Program-made: the position numbers and the translations under genes | In this document: positions 48,463 through 59,993 of the stretch, one piece after another | How positions within the stretch are numbered: position 1 is the first letter of the stretch | How the letters are laid out: every line of letters begins with the position of its first letter | DNA from: Alkalihalobacillus sp. LMS39 | GTDB taxonomy: Bacteria > Bacillota > Bacilli > Bacillales > Bacillaceae_F | NCBI RefSeq assembly: GCF_022812285.1 | Contig: NZ_CP093300.1 | Span: 62,001-126,000 of the forward strand | Reading direction: 5' to 3' | Length of the DNA: 64,000 nucleotides | The notes under the pieces: model-generated | What the model was told of the DNA's origin: nothing | What the model saw: only the letters and a program-made list of their open reading frames with translations | Database searches by the model: none

Positions 48463-48496
48463 AAAAGCTGGAGGATAGTAATACCTCCGGCTTTTT
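48463..48496 (+). terminator. Terminator after clpC
   Basis: AAGCTGGAGG pairs with CCTCCGGCTT (one G-T pair), followed by T residues. radA starts 93 bases later and may have its own promoter or be reached by read-through. Confidence 0.85.
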
Positions 48497-48588
48497 ACCC
48501 ATATACTATATTGTAGAAGCGTATAACTCTATTCCGACGAGGTTTCATGGTACAATTTAAAAAAAGCGTTAGGAAAGAGTGAAAATAG

Positions 48589-49968
48589 ATGGCGAAAAAG
48601 AAAACAAAATTTGTTTGCCAGGAGTGTGGATATGAATCCACAAAATGGATGGGGAAATGTCCGAGCTGTTCAAGTTGGAATTCAATGGTTGAAGAATGGG
48701 AAGAAACAAAATCAGACTCAAGAAGTCGGTCGTTTGTTACGGGGAACTCGGTTGCGATTACGAGTCCACAGCCAATTACAAATGTAAAAAGTGAAGAAGA
48801 ACCACGAATTCAAACAGGAATGAAAGAACTAAACCGAGTTCTTGGTGGTGGTATTGTTCCAGGATCTTTAGTTTTAGTTGGAGGAGATCCGGGAATAGGA
48901 AAGTCTACCATACTTTTGCAAACCTCGGCCTTGTTAGCAAAAATGAATCATAAAGTATTATATATATCAGGTGAAGAGTCCGTAAAACAAACGAAGTTAC
49001 GTGCGGATCGTTTACAAGCCTCAGCTGACTTATTATATGTTTTAGCAGAAACAGACTTAGATTTAATAGATAAGGCGATAAGAGAGATTACACCTACTCT
49101 CGTTATTATTGATTCCATTCAAACTGTATACCAAGCAGAAATTACATCTGCACCAGGAAGTGTTTCCCAAGTACGAGAGTGTACAGCCGCATTTATGAAA
49201 ATTGCAAAAACTACAGGGACGGCAATTTTTATTGTCGGACACGTAACAAAGCAAGGCTCGATTGCTGGTCCAAAGCTACTCGAGCATATGGTGGATTCAG
49301 TTTTATATTTTGAGGGAGAGCGACATCATACATACCGTATTTTGCGAGCTGTTAAAAACCGCTTCGGTTCCACAAATGAAATCGGAATATTTGAGATGAA
49401 AGAGGAAGGATTAGAAGAGGTATTAAACCCTTCAGAGATCTTTTTAGAAGAGCGGACAGAGGGTGCTATTGGTTCAACTGTAGTGGCCTCGATGGAAGGA
49501 ACTCGTCCTGTGCTTGTAGAAATCCAAGCGTTAGTTTCTCCAACAAGCTTTGGAAACCCGAGAAGAATGGCAACAGGAATTGACCATAACCGTGTTTCTT
49601 TATTGATGGCTGTATTAGAAAAAAAAGTGGGGATGCTATTACAAAATCAAGATGCTTACTTAAATGTTGCAGGGGGAGTCAGGTTAGATGAACCTGCGAT
49701 CGATTTAGCTATAACGGTAAGTATCGCTTCGAGTTTTCGAAATCAATCTACAAACCCAACCGATGTGGTTATAGGTGAAATCGGATTAACAGGTGAAGTC
49801 AGAAGAGTGTCTCGTATTGAACAAAGAGTGAATGAAGCTGCAAAGCTTGGTTTTAAGCGCGCCATTATCCCGGAAAAAAACATCGGAGGCTGGTCATTCC
49901 CAAAAGATATAAAAATCATCGGTGTATCAACAGTAGATGATGCATTAGACGTAATACTAGGAGGATAA
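48589..49968 (+). CDS. radA: DNA repair protein RadA
   Basis: Branch-migration helicase that works with RecA in recombination; B. subtilis RadA also touches DisA. The 459-residue protein has an N-terminal C4 zinc finger (Cys10, 13, 24, 27), a RecA-like ATPase with Walker [11 protein letters not shown] (about 98-107), the RadA-specific KNRFG motif (about 256), and a C-terminal Lon-protease-like domain (about 290-459, [16 protein letters not shown]). It lies 3 bases before disA. Confidence 0.96.
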   Translation: MAKKKTKFVCQECGYESTKWMGKCPSCSSWNSMVEEWEETKSDSRSRSFVTGNSVAITSPQPITNVKSEEEPRIQTGMKELNRVLGGGIVPGSLVLVGGDPGIGKSTILLQTSALLAKMNHKVLYISGEESVKQTKLRADRLQASADLLYVLAETDLDLIDKAIREITPTLVIIDSIQTVYQAEITSAPGSVSQVRECTAAFMKIAKTTGTAIFIVGHVTKQGSIAGPKLLEHMVDSVLYFEGERHHTYRILRAVKNRFGSTNEIGIFEMKEEGLEEVLNPSEIFLEERTEGAIGSTVVASMEGTRPVLVEIQALVSPTSFGNPRRMATGIDHNRVSLLMAVLEKKVGMLLQNQDAYLNVAGGVRLDEPAIDLAITVSIASSFRNQSTNPTDVVIGEIGLTGEVRRVSRIEQRVNEAAKLGFKRAIIPEKNIGGWSFPKDIKIIGVSTVDDALDVILGG

Positions 49969-49971
49969 CGT

Positions 49972-51045
49972 ATGGAAGATAGAAAAAAAGGAATATTTAT
50001 CGGAGAAGTATTAAAAATCGTAGCGCCGGGTACGCTCCTCCGTGATGGTATAGATAATGTGTTGCGCGCAAAAACAGGTGGTTTAATTGTACTTGGGTAC
50101 AATGAGGAAATGATGCAAATTGTAGATGGTGGTTTTTTTATTAACTGTGAATTTTCACCTGCTTTTCTTTATGAGTTAGCGAAAATGGATGGAGCAATAA
50201 TTTTAAGTGAAGATGGGAAGCGCATCCTTTATGCAAATACCCAACTTGTTCCAAACAATTCTATCGCTTCTAATGAAACAGGGATTCGGCATAGAACAGC
50301 CGAAAGGGTAGCGAAACAAACGGGAAACCTTGTCATTTCTATTTCACAACGGCGGAATGTCATTACATTATATCAAGGAGAAAATCGCTATTCTTTAAAA
50401 GATATTGGAGTCATTTTAACAAAAGCAAACCAAGCCATTCAAACATTAGAAAAATATAAATCAGTTCTTGATCAAGGAATTACGAACCTAGGAGCACTTG
50501 AATTTGAGGAACTTGTAAGTTTTCATGAAGTTTCTCAAGTGATCCATCGTATTCAAATGGTATTACGAATAAAAAGTGAAATTTTAAATTATGTCAATGA
50601 GCTTGGAAGTGAAGGCCGCTTAATTACAATGCAGTTAAATGAACTCGTTGCTAATATTGAGAAAGAAGCAGTGTTATTAATTAAAGATTATTTAAAAGAT
50701 AAAAAACAAGATGCGTTTGACACGTTACGAGAATTAACGAAATTATCAAATGAAGATCTGCTAGATGAGCATGTGATTGTAAAATTATTAGGCTATTCAA
50801 AAGGAATCGATATTCAGGAATATACTGTATCTCCACGTGGATACCGAATCTTGCACAAGATTCCACGTCTACCGACGATTGTCATTGAAAATTTAATTGA
50901 GACATATGGAGACTTAAATCACATTATGGTAGCTTCAATCAAAGAACTAGACAAAGTAGATGGAATTGGAGAAGCACGGGCAAAAATGATTAAAGAAGGG
51001 TTAAATCGTATTCAAGAACAATTATTTATTGACCGTCATATATAA
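49972..51045 (+). CDS. disA: DNA integrity scanning diadenylate cyclase DisA
   Basis: Makes cyclic di-AMP from two ATP and pauses at branched DNA to delay sporulation. The 357-residue protein has the N-terminal DAC domain with DGA (73-75) and RHR (106-108), a helical spine, and a C-terminal helix-hairpin-helix DNA-binding domain ([20 protein letters not shown]). It follows radA by 3 bases and probably shares its transcript. Confidence 0.96.
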   Translation: MEDRKKGIFIGEVLKIVAPGTLLRDGIDNVLRAKTGGLIVLGYNEEMMQIVDGGFFINCEFSPAFLYELAKMDGAIILSEDGKRILYANTQLVPNNSIASNETGIRHRTAERVAKQTGNLVISISQRRNVITLYQGENRYSLKDIGVILTKANQAIQTLEKYKSVLDQGITNLGALEFEELVSFHEVSQVIHRIQMVLRIKSEILNYVNELGSEGRLITMQLNELVANIEKEAVLLIKDYLKDKKQDAFDTLRELTKLSNEDLLDEHVIVKLLGYSKGIDIQEYTVSPRGYRILHKIPRLPTIVIENLIETYGDLNHIMVASIKELDKVDGIGEARAKMIKEGLNRIQEQLFIDRHI

Positions 51046-51237
51046 ATTGACAAAAATACAGTCGATTCGCTAAAGATAGCAACGAAAAGATATTATATAA
51101 TAAATGGATACGCTCTTATCATTTCTGTTACAGCAAATTGTAACTTTATCACTAATCTTGGAATTTTGTGTGAATTCCAGTTTGATAGGTTGTAATTACA
51201 AAACTTTGTCTATAATAAATGAAGGAGGTGAAATATC

Positions 51238-52329
51238 GTGCTAAAGCGCATAGTGCAATTATTTTTTATAGTAGTAGGAGCAACACTAGGGTATATTTTT
51301 ATTCCTGATTTAATTAGTCTTTTAAATATCGGGAACTTACCAGCATGGCTAACAAGTCCAATTGCTGGAGCAGTACTTGGGGGAATTATATTATATGTTA
51401 CTACTTTTTGGTTAGCTGATTATATTGTAGGGCTAATGAGGCTTTTAGAAGAAGCTATTGTAAAAGCACCAATTACTGATGTGCTGTTTGGAACATTAGG
51501 ACTTATTTTTGGACTTATCGTAGCATTTCTTATTGTCATTCCTCTTAACAATATTCAACTAACATTTTTCAGTTCGGTATTACCTATTTTCACTATTTTC
51601 ATCACATTTTTTCTTGGTTATTTGGGTTTTCAAATTGGATTTAAAAAGCGGATTGAATTAATGAATCTTTTTCCGAGCCGTTTAAGTGGTAAGGATAAAA
51701 AGAAAGAAGAACAAACAGGAACAAAATTAAAGATCTTAGATACGAGTGTAATTATTGATGGTCGTATAGCAGATATATGCAAAACCGGATTTCTAGAAGG
51801 AACATTAGTCATACCAGGATTTGTCCTTGAAGAGTTACAGCATATTGCGGATTCTTCTGATGTATTAAAGAGAAATCGTGGGAGAAGAGGACTTGATATT
51901 TTAAATAAAATCCAAAAGGAATTGCCGATTAAAGTAGAAATTTACGAAGGTGATTTTGAGGAAATTCATGAAGTTGACAGTAAATTAGTTAAATTAGCAA
52001 AACTAGTATCTGGTATTGTTGTCACAAATGACTTTAACTTAAATAAAGTATGTGAGTTACAAGGAGTATCCGTACTAAATATTAACGATTTAGCGAACGC
52101 TGTGAAACCTGTCGTCCTCCCTGGTGAAGAATTAAAAGTACAAGTGATAAAAGACGGGAAAGAACATAATCAAGGTGTGGCCTATTTAGATGATGGTACA
52201 ATGATCGTAGTAGAAGGTGGCCGAGATTATATCGGTAAAGATATTGATGTCATCGTCACGAGTGTTTTACAAACAAGCGCAGGGCGAATGATTTTTGCGA
52301 AACCGAAATTATTAGAAAAAGCATTATAA
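51238..52329 (+). CDS. yacL: PIN/TRAM-domain membrane protein YacL
   Basis: A 363-residue protein of unknown exact role. It has four membrane helices in the first 135 residues, a PIN nuclease-like domain beginning near residue 167 ([17 protein letters not shown], with later conserved acidic residues in TNDFNLNKV), and a C-terminal TRAM RNA-binding domain (residues about 295-350). The combination implies a membrane-held RNA-processing function. The GTG start follows GAAGGAGGTGAAATATC; TATAAT at 51211-51216 is a likely -10. Confidence 0.9.
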   Translation: MLKRIVQLFFIVVGATLGYIFIPDLISLLNIGNLPAWLTSPIAGAVLGGIILYVTTFWLADYIVGLMRLLEEAIVKAPITDVLFGTLGLIFGLIVAFLIVIPLNNIQLTFFSSVLPIFTIFITFFLGYLGFQIGFKKRIELMNLFPSRLSGKDKKKEEQTGTKLKILDTSVIIDGRIADICKTGFLEGTLVIPGFVLEELQHIADSSDVLKRNRGRRGLDILNKIQKELPIKVEIYEGDFEEIHEVDSKLVKLAKLVSGIVVTNDFNLNKVCELQGVSVLNINDLANAVKPVVLPGEELKVQVIKDGKEHNQGVAYLDDGTMIVVEGGRDYIGKDIDVIVTSVLQTSAGRMIFAKPKLLEKAL

Positions 52330-52350
52330 TGGATTAGGTGAGGATTGTTT

Positions 52351-53040
52351 ATGCAGTATACAGTAATAATTCCAGCAGCAGGTCAAGGAAAACGAATGGG
52401 AGCTGGGAAAAACAAGCAATTTATTCAAGTAGCAAACAAACCTTTAATTGTCCACACCCTGGAAGTCTTTCAGCAACATAACGACTGTATTGATATTATT
52501 ATTGTTGCAAATAAAGATGAAGTGGTCGAAATGAAACAACTTGCCGAATCTTTCCAAATAAAAAAAGTGTCAAATGTCATTGTTGGTGGTTCTGAAAGAC
52601 AGTATAGTGTCGAGCGTGGAATAGCAGCTGTTGCCGAAGATGGCATTGTTCTTGTTCATGATGGAGCACGGCCGTTTATAAAACATGAACATATCGAAGC
52701 TGTCGTACAAAAAGCAGATGAGGTAGGAGCAGCTGTTGTTGCTGCTCCTGTCAAAGATACAATTAAACGTGTCCAACGATCAAACATCGTTGAAGAAACG
52801 CTAGAGCGTTCTAGCTTGTGGGCTGTGCAAACCCCACAAGCTTTTCGTCTGTCTATTATAAAAGAAGCACATCAACATGCCATTAATACCAATTATTTAG
52901 GAACCGACGATGCAAGTCTAGTTGAATATAAAGGTGGACAAGTTGTTGTTGTCCAAGGAGATTATTTAAATATTAAAGTAACAACACCAGAGGATTTACT
53001 TTTTGCAGAAGCGATATTAAAGCAGGGGGAAATAAAATGA
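52351..53040 (+). CDS. ispD: 2-C-methyl-D-erythritol 4-phosphate cytidylyltransferase
   Basis: Third step of the MEP isoprenoid pathway (CTP + MEP). The 229-residue nucleotidyltransferase has the N-terminal [17 protein letters not shown], the VHDGARPF box, [16 protein letters not shown] and [11 protein letters not shown] 52351 follows AGGTGAGGATTGTTT; an in-frame TTG two codons earlier overlaps the site. Its stop overlaps ispF by four bases. Confidence 0.96.
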   Translation: MQYTVIIPAAGQGKRMGAGKNKQFIQVANKPLIVHTLEVFQQHNDCIDIIIVANKDEVVEMKQLAESFQIKKVSNVIVGGSERQYSVERGIAAVAEDGIVLVHDGARPFIKHEHIEAVVQKADEVGAAVVAAPVKDTIKRVQRSNIVEETLERSSLWAVQTPQAFRLSIIKEAHQHAINTNYLGTDDASLVEYKGGQVVVVQGDYLNIKVTTPEDLLFAEAILKQGEIK

Positions 53041-53513
53041 GAATTGGTCAAGGGTTTGATGTTCATCAGTTAGTAGAAGGACGTCCTTTAATTATTGGAG
53101 GAATTGAAATTGAATATGAAAAAGGGTTATTGGGGCATTCAGATGCTGATGTGTTATTACATACGATAGCAGATGCGGCATTAGGCGCGATTGGAGAAGG
53201 AGACATAGGGAAGCATTTTCCTGATACTGACCCTGAATTCAAAGATGCAGACTCAGCGAAATTATTAGTGCATGTGTGGAAACTTGTGAAAGAAAAAGGG
53301 TATCGACTAGGAAATGTTGATTGTACGATCATTGCACAAAAGCCGAAAATGGCACCGCATATTCCAATTATGCAAAAACGAATCGCAGAATTGCTAGAAG
53401 CTGACATCTCTCAAGTGAATGTGAAAGCGACAACGACAGAGAAGTTAGGATTTGCAGGTCGTGAAGAAGGGATTGCTGCCCAAGCCGTGATTCTTTTACA
53501 AGAGGGAGTATAA
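53037..53513 (+). CDS. ispF: 2-C-methyl-D-erythritol 2,4-cyclodiphosphate synthase
   Basis: Fifth step of the MEP pathway, forming the cyclic diphosphate. The 158-residue protein has the metal-binding Asp-x-His in GFDVHQL, the second part [19 protein letters not shown], and [19 protein letters not shown]. The start overlaps the ispD stop (ATGA), with AGGGGGA upstream. Confidence 0.97.
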   Translation: MRIGQGFDVHQLVEGRPLIIGGIEIEYEKGLLGHSDADVLLHTIADAALGAIGEGDIGKHFPDTDPEFKDADSAKLLVHVWKLVKEKGYRLGNVDCTIIAQKPKMAPHIPIMQKRIAELLEADISQVNVKATTTEKLGFAGREEGIAAQAVILLQEGV

Positions 53514-53518
53514 AAATT

Positions 53519-53612
53519 TTGGTCTAGCAGGAAAGCTTTGAAAGCTTATCCTAGAAGAGCGAAGGCTCCGCACTTCGCTTGAAACGAAAAGACGCTCCCG
53601 CGTTTTCTTACA
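53519..53612. repeat. Three consecutive hairpins between ispF and gltX
   Basis: TCTAGCAGGAAAGCTT/AAGCTTATCCTAGA, then GCGAAG/CTTCGC, then GAAAAGACGC/GCGTTTTC form three adjacent stems in about 95 bases. None is followed by a good T-run. They could be an intergenic repeat or a weak terminator cluster. Confidence 0.6.
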
Positions 53613-53686
53613 TGATGCTTGATTTCTTTATAAAGCTTCGTAATAATAAGCAGAGATAGATTTATAAGAAACGGAAGGTGACATAG

Positions 53687-55144
53687 ATGTCAAAGGAAGT
53701 ACGAGTGCGCTTTGCACCAAGCCCAACAGGACATTTACATATTGGAGGAGCTCGTTCGGCGTTATTTAATTATTTATATGCACGAAGTCAAGGCGGAAAA
53801 TTTATTTTACGCATTGAAGATACTGATCAAGCAAGAAATGTCGAAGATGCACAACAAAAACTGATGGAGAGCTTACGATGGCTTGGTCTTGAATGGGATG
53901 AAAGTGTCGATATTGGTGGGGACTTTGGTCCATATAGCTGTATGGAGCGACTTGATATTTATAAGCAACACCTTCAGCAATTAATTGATGAAGGCCATGC
54001 GTACTATTGTTATATGACAGAAGAGGAACTTGAGGCAGAACGAGAAGAGCAAATCGCCCGTGGAGAAATGCCTATGTATAGTGGCCGTGATCGGAATTTA
54101 ACAGCCGAAGAACGTGAGGCTTATGAAGCTAAAGGGTTAAAGCCTGTTGTTCGATTTAAAGTTCCTGCTGGAAAAGACATCATTATTCATGATGAAGTTC
54201 GGGGCAAAGTTACGTTTGAATCTGACGGGGTTGGCGATTTTGTCATTGCAAGAAAAGACGGAATTCCAATGTATAATTTTGCTGTTGTCGTTGATGACCA
54301 TTTAATGAAGATGACTCATGTTATCCGTGGAGAAGAGCATTTATCCAATACTCCAAGACAAGTATTGCTTTATGAAGCGTTTGGATGGGAGGTCCCGACT
54401 TTTGCTCATGCATCTTTAATTTTAAATGCAGATAGACAAAAGATGAGTAAGCGTGATGAGTCAATTATTCAATTTGTTGAACAATATAAAGAACTAGGAT
54501 ATTTACCTGAAGCTATTGTTAACTTTTTAGCTTTACTAGGTTGGTCACCTGTAGGAGAAGAAGAAATCTTTACTCTTGATGAATTAGCTTCTCAATTTAC
54601 ATTAGAACGAGTATCGAAAGCGCCTGCCATTTTTGATACGAATAAGTTAGCCTGGATGAATAACCAATACATGAAAAAAGCAGAGTTGCAAGAGGTTGTA
54701 AAGGTGTCTCTTCCACACCTTGTGAAAGCGGGGAAAGTTCCTGAAACAAGAACTCCGGAACAAGAAGAGTGGGTGACACGCTTAATTGGACTCCACCAAG
54801 AAAAAATGTCATTTGGAGCGGAAATTGTTAAGCTTACAGAGTTGTTTTTTAGAGAGGAAATCGATTATAATAGTGAAGCAAATGAAGTATTAGCTGAACA
54901 GCAAGTCCCTGAAGTACTTGGTGAGTTTTTAAAACAACTAGAAGCATTGCCAGCGTTTGTAGCTGCTGAAATTAAAGCAGCGATGAAAGCTACGCAAAAA
55001 GCAACAGGACATAAAGGAAAAAAATTATTTATGCCTATCCGTGTGGCTGTCACAGGCCAAACACATGGACCGGATTTAGAACATGTCATTGAGTTACTCG
55101 GAAAAGACGTTGTCTTGTCCCGAATAACAGCACTTCTTAAATAA
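53687..55144 (+). CDS. gltX: Glutamyl-tRNA synthetase
   Basis: Class I synthetase; in Bacillus it also charges tRNA-Gln with Glu for later amidation. The 485-residue protein has the HIGH motif in [18 protein letters not shown], the KMSKR motif in [11 protein letters not shown], and a C-terminal anticodon-binding domain ending [17 protein letters not shown] 53687 follows ACGGAAGGTGACATAG. It sits before the cysE T-box, as in B. subtilis. Confidence 0.97.
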   Translation: MSKEVRVRFAPSPTGHLHIGGARSALFNYLYARSQGGKFILRIEDTDQARNVEDAQQKLMESLRWLGLEWDESVDIGGDFGPYSCMERLDIYKQHLQQLIDEGHAYYCYMTEEELEAEREEQIARGEMPMYSGRDRNLTAEEREAYEAKGLKPVVRFKVPAGKDIIIHDEVRGKVTFESDGVGDFVIARKDGIPMYNFAVVVDDHLMKMTHVIRGEEHLSNTPRQVLLYEAFGWEVPTFAHASLILNADRQKMSKRDESIIQFVEQYKELGYLPEAIVNFLALLGWSPVGEEEIFTLDELASQFTLERVSKAPAIFDTNKLAWMNNQYMKKAELQEVVKVSLPHLVKAGKVPETRTPEQEEWVTRLIGLHQEKMSFGAEIVKLTELFFREEIDYNSEANEVLAEQQVPEVLGEFLKQLEALPAFVAAEIKAAMKATQKATGHKGKKLFMPIRVAVTGQTHGPDLEHVIELLGKDVVLSRITALLK

Positions 55145-55154
55145 ATATAGAAAA

Positions 55155-55388
55155 AGCAGTGACAAGGTTGAGTAGGAATTTTTATTTTCTTTTTAGAGAG
55201 AACCACCATGGCTGGAAGTGGTTTAAGGAAGAAATTCTGAAATTGCCCCTTGGAGCCTCTTATTGAATCGAGTAGATAAGAGCGGTGTTAAACCGTTATG
55301 ATAAAAGAGATGCAGTTATCTGCAAAACAGAGTGGAACCGCGCATTTTTGCGCCTCTGTGCTATTCGTAGCACAGAGGCGTTTTTTTA
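55155..55388 (+). promoter_or_regulatory. T-box riboswitch, cysteine type, controlling cysE-cysS
   Basis: The leader starts with the Stem I pattern GTGACAAGGTTGAGTAG and contains the T-box GAGTGGAACCGCG (55330-55342), which pairs with uncharged tRNA. Next comes a strong terminator, CGCCTCTGTGC/GCACAGAGGCG with a T-run (55351-55387). TGC at 55244-55246 in AAATTGCCCC is the probable specifier, a Cys codon, consistent with the downstream genes. Uncharged tRNA-Cys should turn cysE and cysS on. Confidence 0.92.
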
Positions 55389-55456
55389 TAGGAGTTTAAC
55401 CGGAAGAAGATAACACTCTTCTGAAGCAAGAAGGGCAATACAATGGGGGAATCACG

Positions 55457-56125
55457 ATGAAAAATAGAAGAAACACATGGTTGAATGATATTGATGTTGT
55501 CTTTGAGCAAGACCCAGCGGCACGCAGCCGACTTGAAGTAATTTTTACGTACTCAGGGGTACATGCGATTTGGGCTCATCGAATTGCACATTGGTTTTGG
55601 AAAAGAAGAATGTTCTTTCTCGCGCGGTTCATTTCACAGCTTAGTCGTTTTATAACAGGAATCGAAATACACCCAGGAGCGAAGATTGGGCAACGATTGT
55701 TTATCGATCATGGGATGGGTGTTGTGATCGGTGAAACATGTGAGATAGGAGATAATGTTACGATTTATCAAGGGGTGACGTTGGGAGGAACAGGAAAAGA
55801 AAAGGGAAAACGCCATCCAACTATTGAAGACAATGTGTTAATTGCATCTGGAGCGAAAATATTAGGCTCCTTTACAATTGGAGAAAACTCTAGAATTGGG
55901 GCAGGTTCAGTTGTTTTAAAAGAAGTGCCTCCGAATTCAACAGTCGTAGGAATACCCGGAAAAGTCGTATTACAAGATGGTATCAGGGTAAGAGGGAATT
56001 TAAACCATGATGAATTACCAGACCCTATTTCAGATAAATTTAAAGAATTGGAAGTTGAGCTTGCAAGTTTGCGAAAAGAACTCGCTCATATGAAAAACAT
56101 TCAACAGAAAGAGATGAGTGAATAA
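55457..56125 (+). CDS. cysE: Serine O-acetyltransferase
   Basis: Makes O-acetylserine, the substrate of CysK at 22.7 kb. The 222-residue protein has a short helical N terminus and a left-handed beta-helix built of hexapeptide repeats ([49 protein letters not shown]). The catalytic His lies in [11 protein letters not shown]. It is the shorter Firmicute form without the extended N-terminal domain of E. coli CysE. The start follows GGGGGAATCACG. Confidence 0.96.
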   Translation: MKNRRNTWLNDIDVVFEQDPAARSRLEVIFTYSGVHAIWAHRIAHWFWKRRMFFLARFISQLSRFITGIEIHPGAKIGQRLFIDHGMGVVIGETCEIGDNVTIYQGVTLGGTGKEKGKRHPTIEDNVLIASGAKILGSFTIGENSRIGAGSVVLKEVPPNSTVVGIPGKVVLQDGIRVRGNLNHDELPDPISDKFKELEVELASLRKELAHMKNIQQKEMSE

Positions 56126-56166
56126 ACTATCCACAAATAAGAGAAAAAAGCAAGGAGATGAATAAG

Positions 56167-57567
56167 ATGACAATTTACATGTACAACACATTAACACGGA
56201 AAAAAGAAAAATTTGTACCTATTGAACAAGGAAAAGTAAAAATGTATGTGTGCGGTCCAACGGTATATAACTATATTCATATCGGAAATGCGAGACCTGC
56301 GATTATTTTTGATGTCGTCCGTCGATACTTGGAATATCGTGGCTATGATGTAACTTTTATTTCTAACTTTACGGATGTCGATGATAAATTAATTAAGGCA
56401 GCCAATGAGTTAGGGGAAGATGTGTTAACAATAGCAAATCGCTTTATTGAAGCCTACCACGAAGATACTTGTGCATTAGGGGTAAAGACAGCAGACCACC
56501 ATCCACGAGTAACGGAAACAATGGATGAAATTATTGAATTTATCAAACAGCTCATTGATAAAGGATTTGCTTATGAAGTAGAAGGTGATGTGTATTATAA
56601 AACGAGAGCGTTTAAACAATATGGTAAACTATCAGACCAATCGATTGAGGATTTACAATCAGGGGCAAGAATTGAAATTGGCCAACGAAAACAAGACCCA
56701 TTAGATTTTGCTTTATGGAAAAGCGCCAAAGAAAATGAAATTGCCTGGGAAAGTCCTTGGGGATTAGGTAGACCAGGGTGGCATATTGAATGTTCTGCGA
56801 TGGTAAAAAAATATTTAGGTGAAACGATCGATATTCATGCAGGAGGTCAAGATTTAGCATTTCCTCATCATGAAAATGAAATCGCGCAATCAGAAGCATT
56901 AACAGGAAAAACAATGGCGAATTATTGGTTGCATAACGGCTATATTAAAATAGACAATGAAAAAATGTCAAAATCACTCGGAAATTTTGTTTTGGTACAT
57001 GACATTATTCAACAGCATTCGCCAGATGTCGTTCGTTTCTTTATGTTAACTGCGCATTACCGAAGCCCTATTAACTTTAGTGAGGAACTTTTAATTAGTG
57101 CTAAAAGTAGTTTAGACCGATTGAAAACAACCTTTACTAATGTGAAACATCGTTTAAGTGAAAGTGCAGATTTAGCTGTAGAAAAAGAGAACTGGCTTGA
57201 AAAGGGAGAAGAGTTAAAGGCGCGTTTTATAAAAGAAATGGATGATGACTTTAATACAGCCAATGCGATAACGGTTATGTTTGATACGGCAAAAGAAGCG
57301 AATGTATACTTGAGAGAACAGCAAACATCAAAAGATGTATTACAATCGTTTTTATCTTTATTAGAAGAAATGGGAAGTGTTTTAGGTTTTTCTTTAGAAG
57401 AACAAACAGAGCTATTAGACGAGGAAATTGAATCGTTAATTGAAGAGCGAAACCAAGCCCGAAAAGATAAAAATTTTGAGTTAGCCGACAAAATTCGTGA
57501 TCAGTTGAAAGAACAAGGCATTGTCCTCGAGGATACCGCTCAAGGTGTGCGGTGGAAAAGGGGATAA
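56167..57567 (+). CDS. cysS: Cysteinyl-tRNA synthetase
   Basis: Charges tRNA-Cys, the ligand of the T-box upstream. The 466-residue class I enzyme has [18 protein letters not shown] (zinc Cys and HIGH), GWHIECSAM and [11 protein letters not shown] for zinc, and KMSKS in [13 protein letters not shown] 56167 is used because AAGGAG directly abuts the alternative ATG at 56158. It follows cysE by 41 bases. Confidence 0.97.
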   Translation: MTIYMYNTLTRKKEKFVPIEQGKVKMYVCGPTVYNYIHIGNARPAIIFDVVRRYLEYRGYDVTFISNFTDVDDKLIKAANELGEDVLTIANRFIEAYHEDTCALGVKTADHHPRVTETMDEIIEFIKQLIDKGFAYEVEGDVYYKTRAFKQYGKLSDQSIEDLQSGARIEIGQRKQDPLDFALWKSAKENEIAWESPWGLGRPGWHIECSAMVKKYLGETIDIHAGGQDLAFPHHENEIAQSEALTGKTMANYWLHNGYIKIDNEKMSKSLGNFVLVHDIIQQHSPDVVRFFMLTAHYRSPINFSEELLISAKSSLDRLKTTFTNVKHRLSESADLAVEKENWLEKGEELKARFIKEMDDDFNTANAITVMFDTAKEANVYLREQQTSKDVLQSFLSLLEEMGSVLGFSLEEQTELLDEEIESLIEERNQARKDKNFELADKIRDQLKEQGIVLEDTAQGVRWKRG

Positions 57568-57571
57568 GAAC

Positions 57572-57997
57572 ATGAAATTAGAAAAGCTTCAAATTGATGC
57601 TTCTCAACTAAATGCTTTAGCTCTAGCTTACATGGGCGATGCAGTCCTAGACACGTATGTGAGATATCACCTTATAGCAAAGGGGAAAGTGAGGCCTCAA
57701 CGTTTACATGTTGAGGCTACCTCTTATGTCTCAGCAAAAGCGCAAGCAAAAGTAGTTCACGAGTTATTGGATTCAAAGTTTTTAAGTGACGAGGAAACAG
57801 CTGTACTTATGCGGGGAAGAAATGCAAAGTCGGGAACGATCCCAAAAAACACCGACCGTAATACGTATCGTTATAGTACCGCTTTTGAAGCATTGCTTGG
57901 ATATTTATATTTACATGAAAACAATACGAGACTAGATGAAATTATAAGAGAGATGTTTGTCATTATTGAGGAAAGGGGTGAACAAAATGAGCAGTGA
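57572..57997 (+). CDS. mrnC: Mini-ribonuclease III
   Basis: RNase III catalytic domain without a double-strand-binding domain; trims 23S rRNA precursors in B. subtilis. The 141-residue protein has [19 protein letters not shown] and the metal-binding [16 protein letters not shown]. Its substrate stems are visible around both 23S genes in this window. ATG 57572 follows AAAAGGGGATAAGAAC, four bases after cysS; its end overlaps rlmB by 11 bases. Confidence 0.95.
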   Translation: MKLEKLQIDASQLNALALAYMGDAVLDTYVRYHLIAKGKVRPQRLHVEATSYVSAKAQAKVVHELLDSKFLSDEETAVLMRGRNAKSGTIPKNTDRNTYRYSTAFEALLGYLYLHENNTRLDEIIREMFVIIEERGEQNEQ

Positions 57998-58736
57998 GTT
58001 TATCTTAGGGAAAAATCCAGTTATTGAAGCACTACGAGCAGAGCATGCCATTAATAAAATATGGATTGGCGAAGGCTCGCAAAAAGGACAAATGACAAAA
58101 CTACTACAATTAGCGAAAGAACAAGGTGTGCTCGTACAGCACGTGCCGAAAAAAAAGCTAGATCAACTTGTAAATTCGACAAATCATCAAGGTGTCGTTG
58201 CGTCTATTGCCGCATATGAATATGCGGAATTAGAAGATTTATTTGCAAATGCAGCTAAGCGAGGTGAACAACCATTCTTTTTATTACTAGACGAAATAGA
58301 AGATCCGCATAATTTAGGATCGATTTTAAGAACAGCCGATGCATGTGGTGTCCATGGTGTCATTATTCCGAAACGCCGCGCTGTCGGGTTAACTCAAGCC
58401 GTTGCAAAATCGTCCACTGGTGCCATTGAGTATGTTCCGGTTGCAAGAGTGACAAATCTAGCCCGAACAATGGATGACATGAAAAAACAAGGCATTTGGT
58501 TTGCTGGTACAGATGCTACAGGGGCAGACGATTATCGAGCGGGACAGTTTGATATGCCAATAACCCTTGTTATAGGGAGTGAAGGGAAAGGAATTAGTCG
58601 ACTTATCAAAGAAAAATGTGACTTCTTAATTAAAATTCCAATGGTTGGTCATGTGACATCACTTAATGCTTCTGTAGCAGCTAGCTTACTTATGTATGAG
58701 GTTTACCGAAAGCGGAACCCGTTAGGAAACGAGTAA
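57987..58736 (+). CDS. rlmB: 23S rRNA (guanosine-2'-O-)-methyltransferase RlmB family
   Basis: SPOUT-class methyltransferase. The 249-residue protein has an N-terminal substrate-binding domain ([30 protein letters not shown]) and the knotted SAM-binding domain with [38 protein letters not shown] and [14 protein letters not shown]. Methylation of G2251 is known for the E. coli enzyme; B. subtilis YacO is less studied. ATG 57987 follows GGAAAGGGGTGAACAAA. Confidence 0.92.
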   Translation: MSSEFILGKNPVIEALRAEHAINKIWIGEGSQKGQMTKLLQLAKEQGVLVQHVPKKKLDQLVNSTNHQGVVASIAAYEYAELEDLFANAAKRGEQPFFLLLDEIEDPHNLGSILRTADACGVHGVIIPKRRAVGLTQAVAKSSTGAIEYVPVARVTNLARTMDDMKKQGIWFAGTDATGADDYRAGQFDMPITLVIGSEGKGISRLIKEKCDFLIKIPMVGHVTSLNASVAASLLMYEVYRKRNPLGNE

Positions 58737-58737
58737 G

Positions 58738-59250
58738 ATGAACGTCATTTTGTTAGTGGATGGCTATAATATAATTGGTGCTTGGCCAGAGTTAAGAGAA
58801 TTAAAAAACAAAAATTTAGCACTAGCACGTGATTTATTAATTGAAAAAATGGCAGAGTATCAAGCCTATACCGGTTACCGTGTGATTGTTGTTTTTGATG
58901 CTCACATGGTTTCAGGGATAGGTAAAAAGTACAACAATTATCGGGTAGATATAGTGTACACAAGAGAAAATGAAACGGCAGATGAAAGAATTGAAAAGCT
59001 AGTTATGGAGTTAAAGCGGATTGATACCCAAATCTATGTTGCAACATCGGACTTTGTAGAGCAATCTGTTACTTTCGGTAAAGGAGCATTACGAAAGTCT
59101 GCCCGAGAGTTAATTATCGAGTTGGATGGGGCCGAAAAAAGCATTAAAAAAAATGTAGAAAAAACGCAAAAAAAACAACCTTCGACAAAAATCCCACTTT
59201 CTAGTGAAATTGCTGAAATTTTTGAAAGATGGCGTCGAGGTGACCGATGA
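58738..59250 (+). CDS. rae1: Ribosome-dependent mRNA endonuclease Rae1
   Basis: A 170-residue NYN/PIN-like nuclease (YacP) that in B. subtilis cuts certain mRNAs in the ribosomal A site. The N terminus has the catalytic Asp in ILLVDGYNIIGAWPEL, then VVFDAH and the acidic cluster in YTRENETADERIEKL and VATSDFVEQ. The start is one base after the rlmB stop with only a weak site, so translation probably depends on rlmB. Confidence 0.92.
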   Translation: MNVILLVDGYNIIGAWPELRELKNKNLALARDLLIEKMAEYQAYTGYRVIVVFDAHMVSGIGKKYNNYRVDIVYTRENETADERIEKLVMELKRIDTQIYVATSDFVEQSVTFGKGALRKSARELIIELDGAEKSIKKNVEKTQKKQPSTKIPLSSEIAEIFERWRRGDR

Positions 59251-59254
59251 CCTG

Positions 59255-59284
59255 TTGACGCTTCCAAAAAGTGTGCTATATAAT
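59255..59284 (+). promoter_or_regulatory. Sigma-A promoter of sigH
   Basis: TTGACG (59255-59260), 18 bases, TATAAT (59279-59284), starting four bases after the rae1 stop. The B. subtilis sigH promoter is sigma-A-dependent and repressed by AbrB; AbrB sites have no simple motif to check. Confidence 0.75.
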
Positions 59285-59326
59285 GTTTCTATATTTTACA
59301 AAATGACAAGGTCGGAGGGATTTTAC

Positions 59327-59974
59327 GTGAGCATGGACCTTAAAGACACAATTCAAACAGTTGGACAAGCAGAGGATGAAGAGTTACTAGAGCGGGTGCG
59401 AGAGGGCGATAGTTCTGCGTTAGAGTTTTTAATTAATAAGTATAAAAACTTTGTGCGCGCCAAAGCCAGATCGTATTTTTTAATTGGGGCTGACCATGAA
59501 GATATTGTACAAGAAGGCATGATTGGCTTATATAAAGCGATTCGTGACTTTAAAGGGGACAAGCTATCTTCGTTTAAAGCCTTTGCGGAACTTTGTATCA
59601 CTAGACAGATTATTACAGCAATCAAAACAGCGACAAGACAAAAACATATTCCGCTTAACTCCTATATTTCTCTTGATAAGCCGTTATATGATGAGGAGTC
59701 TGACCGTACGTTACTTGATGTTATTTGTGGCTCACGTGTTACTGATCCTGAAGAATTGATTATCAACCAAGAAGAATTCGATGATATCGAACTAAAAATG
59801 AGTGAAATCTTAAGTGATTTAGAACGAAAAGTACTCATGTTATATCTTGATGGCCAATCCTATCAAGAAATTTCAGCAGAGCTAAACCGACATGTTAAAT
59901 CTATTGATAATGCCTTGCAACGAGTAAAACGTAAGTTAGAGCGTTATGTAGAATTAAAAGGGGTAAGCCTGTAA
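59327..59974 (+). CDS. sigH: RNA polymerase sigma-H factor
   Basis: Directs early sporulation and competence genes, including spo0A and spoIIA. The 215-residue sigma-70-family protein has region 2 (FVRAKARSYFLIGADHEDIVQEGMIGLYKAIRDF) and region 4 (LSDLERKVLMLYLDGQSYQEISAELNRHVKSIDNALQRVKRKLE). GTG 59327 stands 8 bases after GGAGG; the longer open frame back to 59204 overlaps rae1 and the promoter and is not coding. Confidence 0.95.
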   Translation: MSMDLKDTIQTVGQAEDEELLERVREGDSSALEFLINKYKNFVRAKARSYFLIGADHEDIVQEGMIGLYKAIRDFKGDKLSSFKAFAELCITRQIITAIKTATRQKHIPLNSYISLDKPLYDEESDRTLLDVICGSRVTDPEELIINQEEFDDIELKMSEILSDLERKVLMLYLDGQSYQEISAELNRHVKSIDNALQRVKRKLERYVELKGVSL

Positions 59975-59993
59975 TCAAAAGAAAAATGTTGAA

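Noticed and set aside
59204-59326. N-terminal extension of sigH by 41 codons
   Set aside because: Overlaps rae1 and the sigH promoter; GTG 59327 has the proper ribosome site and fits the family's N terminus.
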